Shown piece by piece: positions 34,867 to 46,282 of a stretch of 64,000 nucleotides of DNA. The notes under the pieces are model-generated. The model was not told the DNA's origin, did not search any database, and saw nothing but the letters and a program-made list of their open reading frames with translations. The first letter of the stretch is position 1. The number at the start of each line of letters is the position of its first letter. This DNA is from Atherinomorus stipes (Eukaryota > Chordata > Actinopteri > Atheriniformes > Atherinidae): contig JALJCO010007061.1 in the NCBI GenBank assembly GCA_023101725.1, forward strand, positions 1 through 64,000, in the 5' to 3' direction. The position numbers and the translations under genes were made by a program.

Positions 34867-35210
34867 AAAAAAAAAAAAAAAAAAAAAAAAAAGATGAGGG
34901 CGGGGGGCGGGGAGGTGAGTCGTGGCGCTTCGTGCTGGACCGCCCGAAAACCGACCCCCACCGCAGAGGGAGTGATGTGTTTGTGGTGTTGTTGTGGAAT
35001 TTAAAGAAAAAAAAAAAAAAAAAAAAGGTCAAAAGTTTTATCCCCCCACTTTGATCTCATCCTTCTATATGAAGACCACTAGAGGAGGGAAGGAGAAAGA
35101 AAAAAAAGAATGGTGAAGGGGAAGGATGATCAGCGAGAGAAAAAGGAGGGCGGCGAGTAGATTATTTTGTTGGTAGATAATAAAATAATAAATATATATT
35201 TCTAACAAAA

Positions 35211-35250
<40 letters not shown>

Positions 35251-35752
35251 TAACTTTAATCTTTTTTTTTTTTTTTTTTTAAATTTTTATATTTTTTTTG
35301 GATTGAAAATGAAATTTATTTTTTAATTTTAATTTAAATAAAAAAAATATAAAATTATATTTAATTATCAATGTAAAAATAAGTAATTATATTGTTTTTT
35401 TTATTAAGGAAAGGGGTAAAAGGGGAGTGGTGAAAAGGTATGAAGGGAATAATAAATGTCTTAAAAATAATGTTGAGGTGGATTGTGAATTAACGAGAAG
35501 GGAGAGGGAATGTCAATTAAATTAATCTTAAAACTACTATTCGAAAGAATAAATAATAATAAATAAATATATGTAAAAATTTATGGATTATGTATGCAAA
35601 AAAAAAATAAAAGAGAGTTTAAATAAAAAATAAAAAAAAGAAAAAAAAAAAAATAATATAGAAAACAGGGAAAAAAAATTTTTTTTATTGTATAAAGGAG
35701 TATGAAAATATTTTATATTTTTTTTATTTTATATATTTATTATTTATTTTTT

Positions 35753-35827
<75 letters not shown>

Positions 35828-35884
35828 TATAAATATATAAAAATTTATTTTTTTTTTTTTTAATACTTCTTTTTAAAGAAAAAA

Positions 35885-35921
<37 letters not shown>

Positions 35922-35940
35922 TAATATAAAAAAAAATATT
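34396..35940. repeat. Anomalous A/T-rich, homopolymer-dense block
   Basis: More than 1.5 kb of A-runs, T-runs and AT repeats, with purine-rich islands and one GC-rich island (34890-34980). It includes a (TA)n tract at 35755-35822. The sequence resembles neither the flanking DNA nor a known repeat family. It starts abruptly inside a MITE end and stops abruptly at TTCACAGAATG (about 35939). It could be a degraded repeat or an unreliable assembly segment. Confidence 0.75.
35755..35822. repeat. (TA)n microsatellite
   Basis: About 33 uninterrupted TA dinucleotides. Confidence 0.95.
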
Positions 35941-36103
35941 CACAGAATGTTACCCCCCGCCTAGTGTGACCGGCCCCATACAGTAAATGCACTGTAGAGA
36001 GCATAATGTAAATATTCTGCCACACTTCTCATATTTGTCAGTCTTGTTTATTAAACTGTGAGAGATTCAATCAAAAACTGCTACTTTGCCCGATTCTGTA
36101 CAA

Positions 36104-36200
36104 CAGTGTTTCCCAATCCTGGTCCTCAAATAGCCCTGTGCTGCACATTTAGTTCTGTCCAATTCCAGCACACCTGATGCAGATTTGTTGAATGACCCGC
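36104..36200. mobile_element. Fold-back hAT MITE, left half only
   Basis: CAGTGTTTCCCAATCCTGGT, CCTCAAATAGCCCTGTGCTG and CCAGCACACCTGATGCAGAT follow the layout of the family at 32143-32363. The right arm is not seen. Confidence 0.6.
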
Positions 36201-38439
36201 CAAGTTCTTTTCAACCCTACTGATTAAACCATCTTAAATAAACACCATAACATAACCAAACTGTGCTTCTTTATCCGATTAAGATTGCTCACCTGTAAAT
36301 AACTGGTGGGATTTTGTAGAGGAGAATTCCCACAATGTCGCATGAAAGATAAATCTACCCTGATTTGACTGCATTACATAATGGTTCATACCAGGGCAAT
36401 CCTGTGGCTAATGGCACGTGTAATGACTGCAGAATGTGGAAGCCTGGAGAGGAAAATGGCAAGGTGGTACAGTCTGCCTCCAAACCTTTTCTCCACTCAA
36501 AGGAAAATATATCCCTGATACCTGTATCATTGTACTGTTTGAACACTTAAATCTCATCCTGTCTGGTTTAAATGTTTAAACAGGCACACAAGTAAGGCTT
36601 GACACCTAAATTGTTCACTTTTTCGCTTTACATTCAAACAGCTTATATAAGTGTGAAGTATATTTTCACCCCTTTGATTTTCTAACAGTGTCATCATGGA
36701 AAACTACTAGCTACCTTTTCTTGTGTGAACCTACAGGCTGCTGTTACAGCCTGTGCAATAAATATTCACAAGTGATGACGTTCTGAAAACTGGAAAAGCA
36801 AGTAAAACATTTTAGCTCTAACCTACAATCATCTTACGACCTTATTTAGTTGAAGGAAGTTGTTCTTTTCCAGTGTGGCCCTGAGGAAGACAACTGTCCC
36901 TAAACTTTGTGTGCCAGAGGCTAGGACACAGGATGCAAACTGAGGTAACACTGCTGTTATCGAGCAAAGTCACCAGAGACAAACCACTTTGCTGTCCAGG
37001 GTCCATACTGCTGCTGAAACAGAGGACAGAGATGCGAGTTCATTCTGGGACACACTTGTGGCTTCAAGTGGAAGGAAGTTGAGAAAGTTAGCTTTGTCTC
37101 ACAAACTCTGGATCAAACAGGGATCTTTAATAGCTTGACCAAGTTCATACATGTATACAGAATATGTAGACAATTGACAAAAGTCTTGAGTTAAACCTTA
37201 ATTTTTTCATAAATATTGCCAAGAAAAGGAGAAGAAAGAGAACAAACACTGATGTAAATACATTATAAAGGGTGAAAACAAAGATTTTTCAATTGAAAGG
37301 AGCTTTCCTTAAAAATGACTTCTTGACAGCCATGTTTCCATGGAAACCATTTCTGATTAGACCTAAACCAGATGGAACAAAAGAGCAAAGACATTGCTTT
37401 TATAAAATGTATGTTCCAAAGATGAACAATGTCTATTTGAATCATCCCGTTTTCTCTATTTTATTGTATTGAACTAAACCACACTGAATCAGTCCAGTAA
37501 GTAGTTGCTTAACACCAGTAATTCTAGGGATTTTCAGATTCCCCCCCCCCCACACCACCACCCCACCCACAAGTCACCCCCCCCCCCCCCACCCCCAACT
37601 ACCATGGTTAATTGCCCTATCCTGTCCCTATTGTTTTACAAATCAGAGAATGTGGATGTCACAGCCTCCACGACTGCCACAACACAGTCTAGTCAAATGC
37701 CAAAGAATGAAACACAGTTTTCCCTGCAAACCCTCCAAAGAAAGCCCTGCACTGGAGCCCCAAGCCCAACGGCCGGGCTTCGGGCCAGTGACCATATCAT
37801 CACCCCGTGCCCGCCCGGGCCCGGGGTCTCCTTTTTTAAAAATAAATAAATAGATTAATAAATAAATAAAACAGATGATTAGAGAGATGTGTGAGGTGTT
37901 TGTGTTCAACCAATTTAAATGGCAACACTCGAACGCAGCAGCTGCTTTTCCTTTCTCCCCCTCCCGTCGAGACAAGCTGCTTGTTATTAGTTTAATAGTT
38001 CGACTGCTCCTACTTGTCTTTATTAAGATGAAAAAAAAATATATTTCTGGATAGGCCGAAGCTTTTGCTGCGTTGTACTGATTTACGTAACGTTTATGAA
38101 ACTATTCAGACACAGCTACTAATGTAAACTGTGGCATGCTACCAAGGGGTTCACTCCCTGATGACAGTTATGATCTGGTCATTTGTTTGAGGCTGCACTT
38201 ATACCAGTTCAGTGCAGTTAGCTGATGTTAGCGGTCAAAGCTTATCCGTCACCTCCGGTAAGTGCAGTGCTCTATTCGTGTCAGCATTTAGCGACAATAG
38301 TGTGGACTACAGACTAAGTACACAGTGCGCACTACGCACTGAATTCCAGTGCACTTGGACAATTGGGCGGTTTGAGACTCGTTTAAGTCGAGCATCAGAA
38401 TGGGGAAGAAAGTGGATTTAATGGTTGTTGGTCTGAGTA
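36201..38439. other. Noncoding, no gene seen
   Basis: Unique-looking sequence with C-rich simple sequence at 37540-37595 and an AAATAA-rich run at 37845-37870. Open frames here are short and cross simple repeats. Confidence 0.4.
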
Positions 38440-38745
38440 ATCACTTGGACCATATCCACATCACAACCATATCTAGGGTTTTCCAGAGAATGGTCAGAGG
38501 AAGAGAAAATATCCAGTGAGCAGCAGTTATCTGGACCAGAATGCAGCAGAAGACCAGACTGGGTTCCACTCCTGTCAGCTAAGAACAGGAAACCTAGACT
38601 ACAATTCACACAGACTCACCAGAAATGGACAATAGAAGATGTAGAAGCGTTGCTGGTCTGATGAGTCTCCATTTCAGCTCCACATTCAGATGCTAGGCTC
38701 AGAATTATCTGGAAACATCATGAAAGCATGGATCCATCCTGCCTT
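38440..38745 (+). pseudogene. Tc1-like transposase fragment, degenerate
   Basis: Traces of a Tc1-type transposase are visible in shifting plus frames: FQRMVRGRENIQ, then AKNRKPRLQF and TQTHQKW, typical of the region before the first catalytic block (NRKARL-QFA-H-W). The later stretch CTGATGAGTCTCCATTTC and CATGAAAGCATGGATCCATC corresponds to the segment that normally carries the WSDES block. Many stops are present. A SINE (38746 on) follows directly. Confidence 0.65.
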
Positions 38746-38990
38746 ATGGGGGAGTGGATAGCCCAGTGGTAGCGTCGTGGGCTTGGGCGCGGAGGACCAG
38801 GGTTCAATCCCCCGACACGACTCCTGTGGACCCCTGAGCAAGGTCCTTAACCCCCCACCAACTGCTCCCCGGGCGCTTTAAGTAGCAGCCCACTGCTCTC
38901 TGATACTCACAGTACAGAGATGGGTAAAATGCAGAACCCTAAATTTCCCCTCGGGGATCATACAAGTATAACAAAAAAAAAAAAAAAACT
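38746..38990 (+). mobile_element. tRNA-derived SINE
   Basis: The head shows TAGCCCAGTGGTAGCG (A-box-like) and, about 35 bases on, GGGTTCAATCCC (B-box-like), the spacing of an RNA polymerase III promoter. The body continues through GAGCAAGGTCCTTAACCCCC to AATTTCCCCTCGGGGATCAT and an A-rich tail (about 38974-38990). That tail type is common in fish SINEs linked to L2 LINEs. Confidence 0.8.
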
Positions 38991-40032
38991 GTTTTACCTT
39001 CTTAATTAAAGAGAATCTTTCCGGTTGAATTTTCCACAATGAGGTGTTTTTTAAAAAAGTCTTATAGACATCATCACATGAAAAAAAGGTTTTGCAAATG
39101 TTTTTATATGTAGTTTAACTTGATTAAGCTTGGTAGCGATGTATTGCTACAAAAAACATGACTCTTTGAACCATGTGACGCATGACGCCATTTCAGGTTA
39201 ACGAGTGTAAAAGCCAGCAGCTGTCAGATCAGTTTATGGCAGGAACGTCGGCAGGTTTCATCTGAGACTTCAGCAACATCAACATGGTGAATATGTGTGT
39301 TTGTGCAGGATGCACAGATTCAAGTCTCTCTGGCCCAGCCTCTTTCTGGAGGGGAAATAAACAAACAAACAAACAAACAAACACCAAACAGTACATTTTG
39401 CAGATGTAGGCGGATCATGGGGTAGTGAAGGGATTTTAAAAAAAATTTTTATCAATTTTTTTGTGAGCATGAGGAGTGTGTTGCGGAGGCAGTTCGGCAC
39501 CAGGGTGACCATGAAGCTCGACATTGCTTTACCACTGAGGGAGATGCTTTGCTGCTGTGTGATCCAGGAAGAGAGGAGAGATCAAACCAGGAATGGTGGG
39601 TGAGATCTTTATGTGGCAATCTCCTGAGCCCCAAACACTCCTTGAACCACTTTGGTTTATTTAATCCATTGCTCCGCTGGATCATCATCATTTCAGCCCA
39701 TCATCTTCATCATCATCATCAAAGGCCAGTTAACTTGCGCTGTGCTGTTCTAAGTATGCGGCACATACGAGTTTGAAGCCAGTCAGCAGCAGCTCTGCCC
39801 CAAACGCCCTCACAGCGGTCGCAAGGATTTCATACAAAATTTTAATCCTTGTGACCCACGATAACTTAAAGGAGTGCAGGGAAACACAAACAGCTGACTG
39901 TTCTAACACAACTTTGAACCGCAACTTAACGAGGTTGCATTTCGCCACGGCGCCATCATCGTCATCTTCATCACCATCAGCTGCTTAGACTTTACGTTGG
40001 ATCTTGTGATTTAGACTATGGACTAGAAAGTG
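38991..40032. other. Noncoding, simple repeats only
   Basis: Contains an (AAAC)n run at about 39357-39383 and CATCAT/TCATCA repeats near 39675-39722. No credible coding region. Confidence 0.4.
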
Positions 40033-40270
40033 TTAAAGCTACGGTTGGCAATGTTGGAAAAAAGGTTTGAGCGAGCGACAGTTTAAAAAAAAGACACACC
40101 ACCGGAAACCACGCCTTCAGGGTGCAGGGACGTGTGCACCAATGTTTTACGAGCAGGTTAATGATAACAGCCGAGTGGATAGCTTGATAGCATGCTAGTA
40201 AACAGATGACAAACCACGTTTCTAAAAGCTTTAATCCACTCACCTCCAACTCCTTCTGCGGTGTAAAAAA
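40033..40270. mobile_element. Possible TTAA-type MITE, one end only
   Basis: TTAAAGCTACGGTTGGCAAT resembles the termini of TTAA-type MITEs seen elsewhere in the window (46283, 48498, 62764). The other end is not found; the LTR at 40271 follows. Confidence 0.35.
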
Positions 40271-40562
40271 TGTGACGGCCTGTGCCGTTTTGGTTCTTTG
40301 CTTTTGTTTAACTTCTTTTGTTTCTTTCAGGCCAGGTGATGACTAATTGGAGGCAGCTGGCCACTGTCTCCAACATGCATTAAAGACCGCCCTTACCAGG
40401 GAACGGCCCGGTCTTATTCTTGCTCACCCTGAGGCTTGGCTTTTGAGTTGGTTTAGTTTGGTTTAGGTTACGTTGGTTTCTTTGGATTAATAAACTTATA
40501 TTTTCATGCACAAGTTCCCACGTCTTCTTCTTTTTGTTGTGCTCTATGGGCTGACCATAACA
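40271..40562 (+). mobile_element. Gypsy-type LTR, second copy
   Basis: The 292-bp unit begins TGTGACGG and ends CCATAACA, the TG...CA layout of an LTR. A polyadenylation signal AATAAA lies at 40489-40494 within the last 75 bases. Three bases after the end is a primer-site-like TGGGAGCTCGTCC. A gag-like frame begins about 600 bp downstream. No 3' LTR was found before 41.7 kb, so the element is truncated. Confidence 0.75.
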
Positions 40563-40565
40563 AAA

Positions 40566-40578
40566 TGGGAGCTCGTCC
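40566..40578 (+). promoter_or_regulatory. Primer-binding-site-like sequence of Gypsy element 2
   Basis: TGGGAGCTCGTCC starts four bases after the LTR end. It resembles the site after Gypsy LTR 1 (15262) and the TGGGGGCTCGTCC class of retroelement primer sites. Confidence 0.65.
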
Positions 40579-41162
40579 ATTTGGCTTGTGGTTGTTTGAG
40601 CGCGTCCTCCATGCCTTCCGTCTTGTTTGCGGGGTGGGGGTTGACGTGTTTGGTGATTTCTCCGCGTATTGGTGTCAGACCGGGGATTTCCTTTTTTTGG
40701 TGCCGCTCGTTAGGGAGATTGTGTGGGACTGTTTCTTTCATCGTCTGCTTCAGGATGTTGTCTGGTATTCCTCTTCGGTTGTGGGCTGCATGGATTGCAT
40801 GATCTGTTTTTACACTGTTGCAGGTCTGGCTGGTCCCGCTCTGACTCTCCTGTAGGTTTAGCGCGTCTCCCCTTTGGGATTCGTGTGCTCGTCCCTGGTA
40901 GTGTGGGGTTATATGGTTGGAGCGGTTGTCTCGGGAGCACGGCCGTGGTTGTGACAGGGCTGCCAGCGTGCTGGTAGTTTTGTCAGTCCACTGGTAAGTA
41001 GTGCGTAAATACCTGCCATCCCTGTCCCCTGAAGACTAGGGTTGAGTTACTTTAGCTTTGGGTAGGCAGTTAGAGGGGAGTTGGTTTTTGACTGCTGGGC
41101 GGCTGCAAGTTTGTGAGGTCATAGTGTTTTTGCCTTGTTTTGGTGTTGTGTGGCCAGTAGTT

Positions 41163-41327
41163 ATGTTGGTGGAGGAACTTGTTGCTGCTCCCTCGCGAGA
41201 TCAGCTGATTAAGATTGCTGATCATTTTCAGATTAGCGTCGGTGATAAACGGCTGAAGGAGAACGTTAAGGTTATTATATGGGAAAACTTGTATGAGACG
41301 GGGGTTCTCTCAGCATCGCAGGCTTGA
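41163..41327 (+). pseudogene. Gypsy-type gag N-terminal fragment
   Basis: The Met at 41163 starts a frame that reads MLVEELVAAPSRDQLIKIAD, then HFQISVGDKRLKENVKVII, a short helical domain at the start of fish Gypsy gag proteins. The frame stops after SASQA at 41325-41327, and another frame continues with PADPVAALSPPGLVPG. A one-base change explains the break. It lies in the right place behind the LTR and PBS. No capsid, protease or polymerase region follows before a Tc1 terminus at 41759. Confidence 0.75.
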
Positions 41328-41603
41328 CCGCCTGCTGATCCGGTTGCTGCGTTGTCGCCGCCAGGGTTGGTCCCTGGTGTGCCTTTACGTTTTGTGCAAC
41401 AAGTCCACACTGCAAATGTCAACGCCTTCGAGACTTAATCCTTATCTGTTGTTTTGGTTTGGTTTTTTGGTGCAGCAGCAGTTAGCAGTCCGTCTGCTGT
41501 ATTTGTTTACAGTGAGCGGCACATAGGGGGGGTCACGTGGGGGACAGAGGGGATGGACAGAGACCACACAAAGGCATCAATTCATTCTTTCTATAAGTTG
41601 TGA

Positions 41604-41713
41604 ATGGGCTTTATGCACAGTTCCAGTACTTCCTGAACTTAATGCTGCACCTTTGTTGGATGAACTGATTAACCCAGGTGTGTCTGACCATTTGCTGAGG
41701 TCAGACACACCTG
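41604..41713. repeat. Partial copy of the 21439-21650 hairpin family
   Basis: GGGCTTTATGCACAGTTCCA, GTACTTCCTGAACTT and the central ACACCTGG inverted motif match the left part of the hairpin at 21.4 kb. The right arm is missing. Confidence 0.75.
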
Positions 41714-41758
41714 GATGCCAGAGCCCCTGTTAGTAGCTTCTGGTTCAAAACTGTACAG

Positions 41759-41890
41759 GTACTACCCAAAAATTAGAATATCCTGAAAAAATTCACGTAT
41801 TTCTGTAATTCAACTTAAAAGGTGCAATTTACATATTGTTTAGACAAATATGTGAATCAATATATTTCAAGCTTTTATTTGTTTGGATGT
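41759..41890. repeat. Tc1-like terminus, opposite orientation
   Basis: GTACTACCCAAAAATTAGAA, GAAAAAATTCACG and CTTAAAAGGTGCAATTTACA are the inverse of the ends at 19795-19957 and 49385-49540. Confidence 0.7.
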
Positions 41891-43390
41891 TGCTTTAAAG
41901 AACCCTTACCGATGTTGCATTTTACACTTTTTCTAACAGGGTAAATGCTATGAATGAGGTAATGGAACTTGAAATACAGACAGACACATTAATAAAATAA
42001 AATATTATTCACTTAAATATTCAATGAAACTCCAACAATCCTTGAAGTGGGGTGCACTAGGATTGTCCAACGGACCTGCCTGTCAGACCTTGCTTTGATT
42101 GGGAGGAGAGGGAATAAGGGGGTGTGTCTTAGAAGTGAGGCGGGACTGTTTATATTCAAATTATCTTGCTGTGCTTTCTGAAATGCAAGATTGGTAAGGA
42201 GTTGCTTTAAGTTGAAAAGCAGATCCTTCCAATTTAAAAATAATATTTTCTTGTTTCTCCTCCCCTAAAAGCCACTCTGTTAGCTGTCTTAGCTGTAGGC
42301 TGCACATCACAGAACCCCCTATTTCACGTAATTTCCGGCAAACAGACTTTTACAGGCGTTTAAGCTGATTTTAAAAGATTTCTTTATTTTTTAATATACA
42401 AAGTTCTACAAACACAAAATAGATATTAACTATGAAAAATGCTTCATGCAAATCATTTATCGTGCTCTTAACCTGCCAGTTGCTCTTTGAGATCATTTAG
42501 TAGTCATTTTGGAATCGGAGTGATGGGGGAAGTTTTAACAGTCCCATATAGGCTGATATAAAAAATCTGTTAGTTTTTGGACAAGATGTGGATATGGTTT
42601 AACTTCTGCATGAATTGGTAACGACTGGCAACAAGTTATTTTTTTTAATTTCCACATGTTTGTAACACATGGCCATGACTTGGTTATTTCATTCCCTCAT
42701 GCTATTTTTTTGTTGCCACAATTCAAAAGGGACTTGAGGCAAGATAAAGAAATGAGACTTGCGTCTGGCGCTGCAGGTAACTGCAGCCACCAGCCAAACC
42801 GTCACGGGAGTGTGCACAAACTAAAGCTAAAACGTTGTTTACTACGCTGTAAAGTCTTTTTCTTCGTACTGACACTTTAGTGTCTTTCAGTTGATCTGGA
42901 TCATTTGCTGACGGCAGAAGAATCCATTACTATCCCTTACATTGTCTGAATTTACCGCGACCGTCTCCTTCCTGTATCAAAACTGTCGGGGACACGGATG
43001 CAGCGTCATTTGATGTCACATCCGCAAGGCAGTGCGGGAAATCCGGCCACCGAATCGCAGCGCTTTATGCAGCACACAGCCTGTTCAAGGCAACAGAGAG
43101 AGACATGGGTGGGCTCGTTCTTTTTGGTTTTTAACGCTTCATCAGCCACTAGTATTAGAAAACTGGACATGCTTGTTTATTCTTTCGCAATTCCTGCAGA
43201 TAGTTTCTTTAATAATGCATGACCACAGAACAACATTTTAGGAGTTGCCATGAGTTATTTATTTTTTCCCTGCCGATGTCTTCTGGGGCTTCGTACATAT
43301 GGACTTTGCTTCTGAATTATCATTGCTGCTTGCATCTCCTGACAAGGAGCAGCAGTAGCTCTAAAGCGACCTTTAATAGCGATTTTCATA
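41891..43390. other. Noncoding, nothing firmly recognisable
   Basis: No credible coding region or delimited repeat. One GC-richer block lies near 42950-43110. Confidence 0.4.
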
Positions 43391-44172
43391 CACTATATTG
43401 CCAAAGGTATTGGCTCACCTTAACTCACAGCTTCAGTGACATCCCATTCCTAATCCATAGGGTTATGTATGACGTTGGTCCACTTTTGCAACTAGAACAG
43501 CATCAACTCTTCTGGGAAGGCTGTCCACAAGTTTAGGAGTGTAGTAAAAAAAAATTCCCATAAGCATTCTTCAAGAAGCGCATTTGTGAGGTCACACAAT
43601 GATGTTGGATGAGAAGGCCTGGCTCTCAGTCTCCGCTCTGATCCATCCCAAAGGGGTTGAGGTCAGGAATCTGTACAGGCCGGTCCAGTTCCTCCACACC
43701 AGACTCTGCATCCATGTCTTCATGGACCTGCTTTGTGCACTGGTGCACAGTCATGTTGGAAGAGGAAGGGGCCAGCTCCAAACTGTTCCCACAAAGTTGG
43801 GAGCATGGAATTGTCCAAAATGTCTTTGTAAGCTGAAGCATTCAGAGTTTGTTTCTCTAAAACTAAGGGGCCAAGCCCAGCTCTTGAAAAACAAGCCCAC
43901 ACCATAATCCCCCCTCCACCAAACTTTACACTTGGCAAAATGCAGTCAGATAAGTACCGTTCTCCTGGCAACTACCAAACCCAGACTTGCCCATCAGATT
44001 GCCCGATGGAGAAGCGCAATTTGTCATTCGTGCTCTACAGTCCAGTGGTGGCTGCTTTACACCACTGCTTCCACGCTTTGCATTGCACTTGGTGATGTAT
44101 GGATGGGTGCAGCTACTCCATCATGGAAACCTATTCCATGAAGCTCACTGCGCATTGTTCTTGAGCTGATCT
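43391..44172 (-). mobile_element. Tc1-like element, 5'-truncated
   Basis: The terminus CACTATATTGCCAAAGGTAT lies at 43391. The minus frame 43971-43720 gives [18 protein letters not shown], then [15 protein letters not shown] and [13 protein letters not shown] with the second catalytic Asp. The frame then breaks (a different frame holds ELDRPVQIPDLNPFGM with the expected Glu replaced by Phe-Gly). The transposase N-terminal half is missing beyond 44172, where sequence leads to a SINE at 44199. It belongs to the same family as the 52792-54016 element. Confidence 0.85.
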
Positions 44173-44198
44173 AAAGCCAAAAATACTCAATTTCATTT

Positions 44199-44443
44199 GG
44201 CGGCTGTGCTCAGGTGGAAGAGCAGTCGTCTTTCAACCAGAGGGTTGTGGGATCGATTCCAGACTTCCCAGACTACATGCCGAAGTGTCCTTGGGCAAGA
44301 CACTGAACCCTAAGTTGCCTCCCGATGTGCCTATGGGGTATGAATGTGTGTGTGACTGGGTGAATGTGATATGTAGTGTAAAGCGCTTTGAGCGGTTAGT
44401 ATGACTGGAAAAGCGCTATATAAGTACAGTCCATTTACCATTT
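44199..44443 (+). mobile_element. tRNA-derived SINE
   Basis: TGCTCAGGTGGAAGAGCAG (A-box-like) and GTGGGATCGATTCC (B-box-like) mark a tRNA-type head. The body follows with TTGGGCAAGACACTGAACCC and GTGAATGTGATATG, and the tail with AAGCGCTTTGAGCGGTTAGT and AAAGCGCTATATAAGTACAG. Same family style as the reversed element at 1008-1325. Confidence 0.85.
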
Positions 44444-46282
44444 CTGCATTTCTCTGCCTGCTGCTGCTGATTTCCTTGCCATTTTGCCCGTATTTTGCAT
44501 GAAATTCTGTACCACTCATTTTTTAGTGTGCCCCTGGTAAATCTTCATTTTGAGGGCTAGATAGCCCTACCACTTCCCCCTCCCCCTCTGTCTGAACCAG
44601 AATGGGAACACCACTACCTCTTCACATGAATGTGCAAAACAAGTGGTTAGGGCCAAGGGCAAGGGCTAAGGGGGAACTTGAACTCACCCCAGGTCTCCTG
44701 TTCCTGACTCTTATTTCTATTTATTTTCTAATGTTTGTCCGTTTTAAATTGTGTGTTATTAACATCATCTTTGTTAAAACATAACATTCTAAATATTCTG
44801 CCATAATTGGCTCATTTGCATTCATATGGGAGGATAGTTGAACTTCTTTACTCCAGTAGACAGCAGAAGGTTTATTACTGTGGAGGCAGCCAGTGTTATT
44901 TTAATCTAATGTCTTGTAATATAAGCAGTTTTTGCAAAGTTTCAGCATGTAACAGCAAACTTAGGCAATTAAAGCAACTGGCAGTTTGTTCAATGTCTTA
45001 AACTTACCACACTTCAGTACTTTCTCTTTTTTGGTAATCCCAGTCTGACTTCATGACACCACCTTGAGAGTTCTGTGGGGGCAGAAAACATATTTTCATA
45101 GAAAACTTGTCCCAAATCAAATCAAGGGCCAGCGAGGCTCAATCTGGATGCAGGCATCGTTGAACCCAATCCAAAATATTCTTGACCCAAACAGAGTGAA
45201 AACCCAAGAGATTTGTGTTGGTATTTCAAGCACTGATGTTTTGAGTTTTATGCTCTGCTGATGTGTAACAACAAAAACAAAAAAAATAAACGAGAAAAAA
45301 AAGGAAAAAAGAGAGAAAAAGGAAAAGAAGAAGAGAAAAGAGAAAAGAAAGAAAAAGAGAAAAAAGAGAGGGAAAAAGAGAGGAAGAAGAAAGAAAAAAA
45401 AGAAAAAGAAAAGAGGAAGAAATAAAAAGGTTTCTGTGTTTGATAAGCCACAACAAGATGTCTGGTGGAGAAATAGAATGAAACTGAGGGAAGTACAAGA
45501 CTGTTTCAAGGCACAATGGAGGGGAAACGAGGAGGAAAAGGGGCCAAGCTTTGACGTGAACTGTGAGGTTTGATGATGTGATGAGCTGCAGAGGAAGAGA
45601 TGAGCCGACGCCTCATTCCTCTTCAGAAGTCGGGACTCTGCTGGGGCCAGATAAATTAACACAAACCCAGCATTCGACTTCCTGCTCATTTCACACTCAC
45701 GTACATTTACTTTAACCTGGAATATCTGCTTTTGGTGACACCATATCCGTACGTGTATCATTTTCTCACAGAGATGATTCAAGTTTCATCTCATCACGTC
45801 CTCACAGACTTCAGCTTACACCTTGTAACATGTCGGAAATCTGAGCCACACTGCTAACATCATGACAGTCGGCTGTTGTGTGGGGACATGAAAAAAGAGC
45901 ATCTGGTGCTCAGCAGGTCTAAAAGGAGGTAAAATACAACGTGTCATCGGTCAGGTTCACAGATGCTGCAGGATCTAAGCTGTATGTACCCTGCACTACA
46001 ATGCTCTGTACTATGTTTCTCTGTCATTGCCTCTAATGGATGGTAGGGTTTTATTCCCACATTCTTCATCATCATCATCATCATCATCCGCTCCCAGTTC
46101 TCCCTCCTATATTCCTCTCCTTTACCAACAGGAGTCCATTAGGAGGACTATATTTAGGTGAAATGCTGTTTCCATCGACCCACAGACATTTTGTTGTTGG
46201 ACTCAGACATACAGGATGCAGCTTGTCTCCAGGTCGGGGGCTGTATTCAACTTCTTAGAATTAGTCCCAAGATCACTCTTGA
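44444..46282. other. Noncoding with a long purine tract
   Basis: Contains a nearly pure A/G tract at about 45288-45430, which explains long but artificial minus-strand open frames rich in Phe, Ser and Leu. A (CAT)n run lies at 46066-46089. No gene seen. Confidence 0.5.
45288..45430. repeat. Polypurine (GA-rich) tract
   Basis: About 140 bases of A and G with very few interruptions. Tracts of this kind can adopt triplex structures. No transposon ends adjoin it. Confidence 0.9.

Noticed and set aside
34745..35032. Minus-strand open frame rich in Phe
   Set aside because: Homopolymer artefact in the A/T-rich anomalous block.
37505..37849. Plus-strand open frame of 114 residues rich in Pro
   Set aside because: Starts in C-rich simple repeats; the protein-like look comes from CCC and CAC codons.
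45117..45782. Long minus-strand open frame of 221 residues
   Set aside because: Its middle is the complement of a purine tract, giving strings of Phe, Ser and Leu. The frame is open because of simple-sequence composition, not coding.
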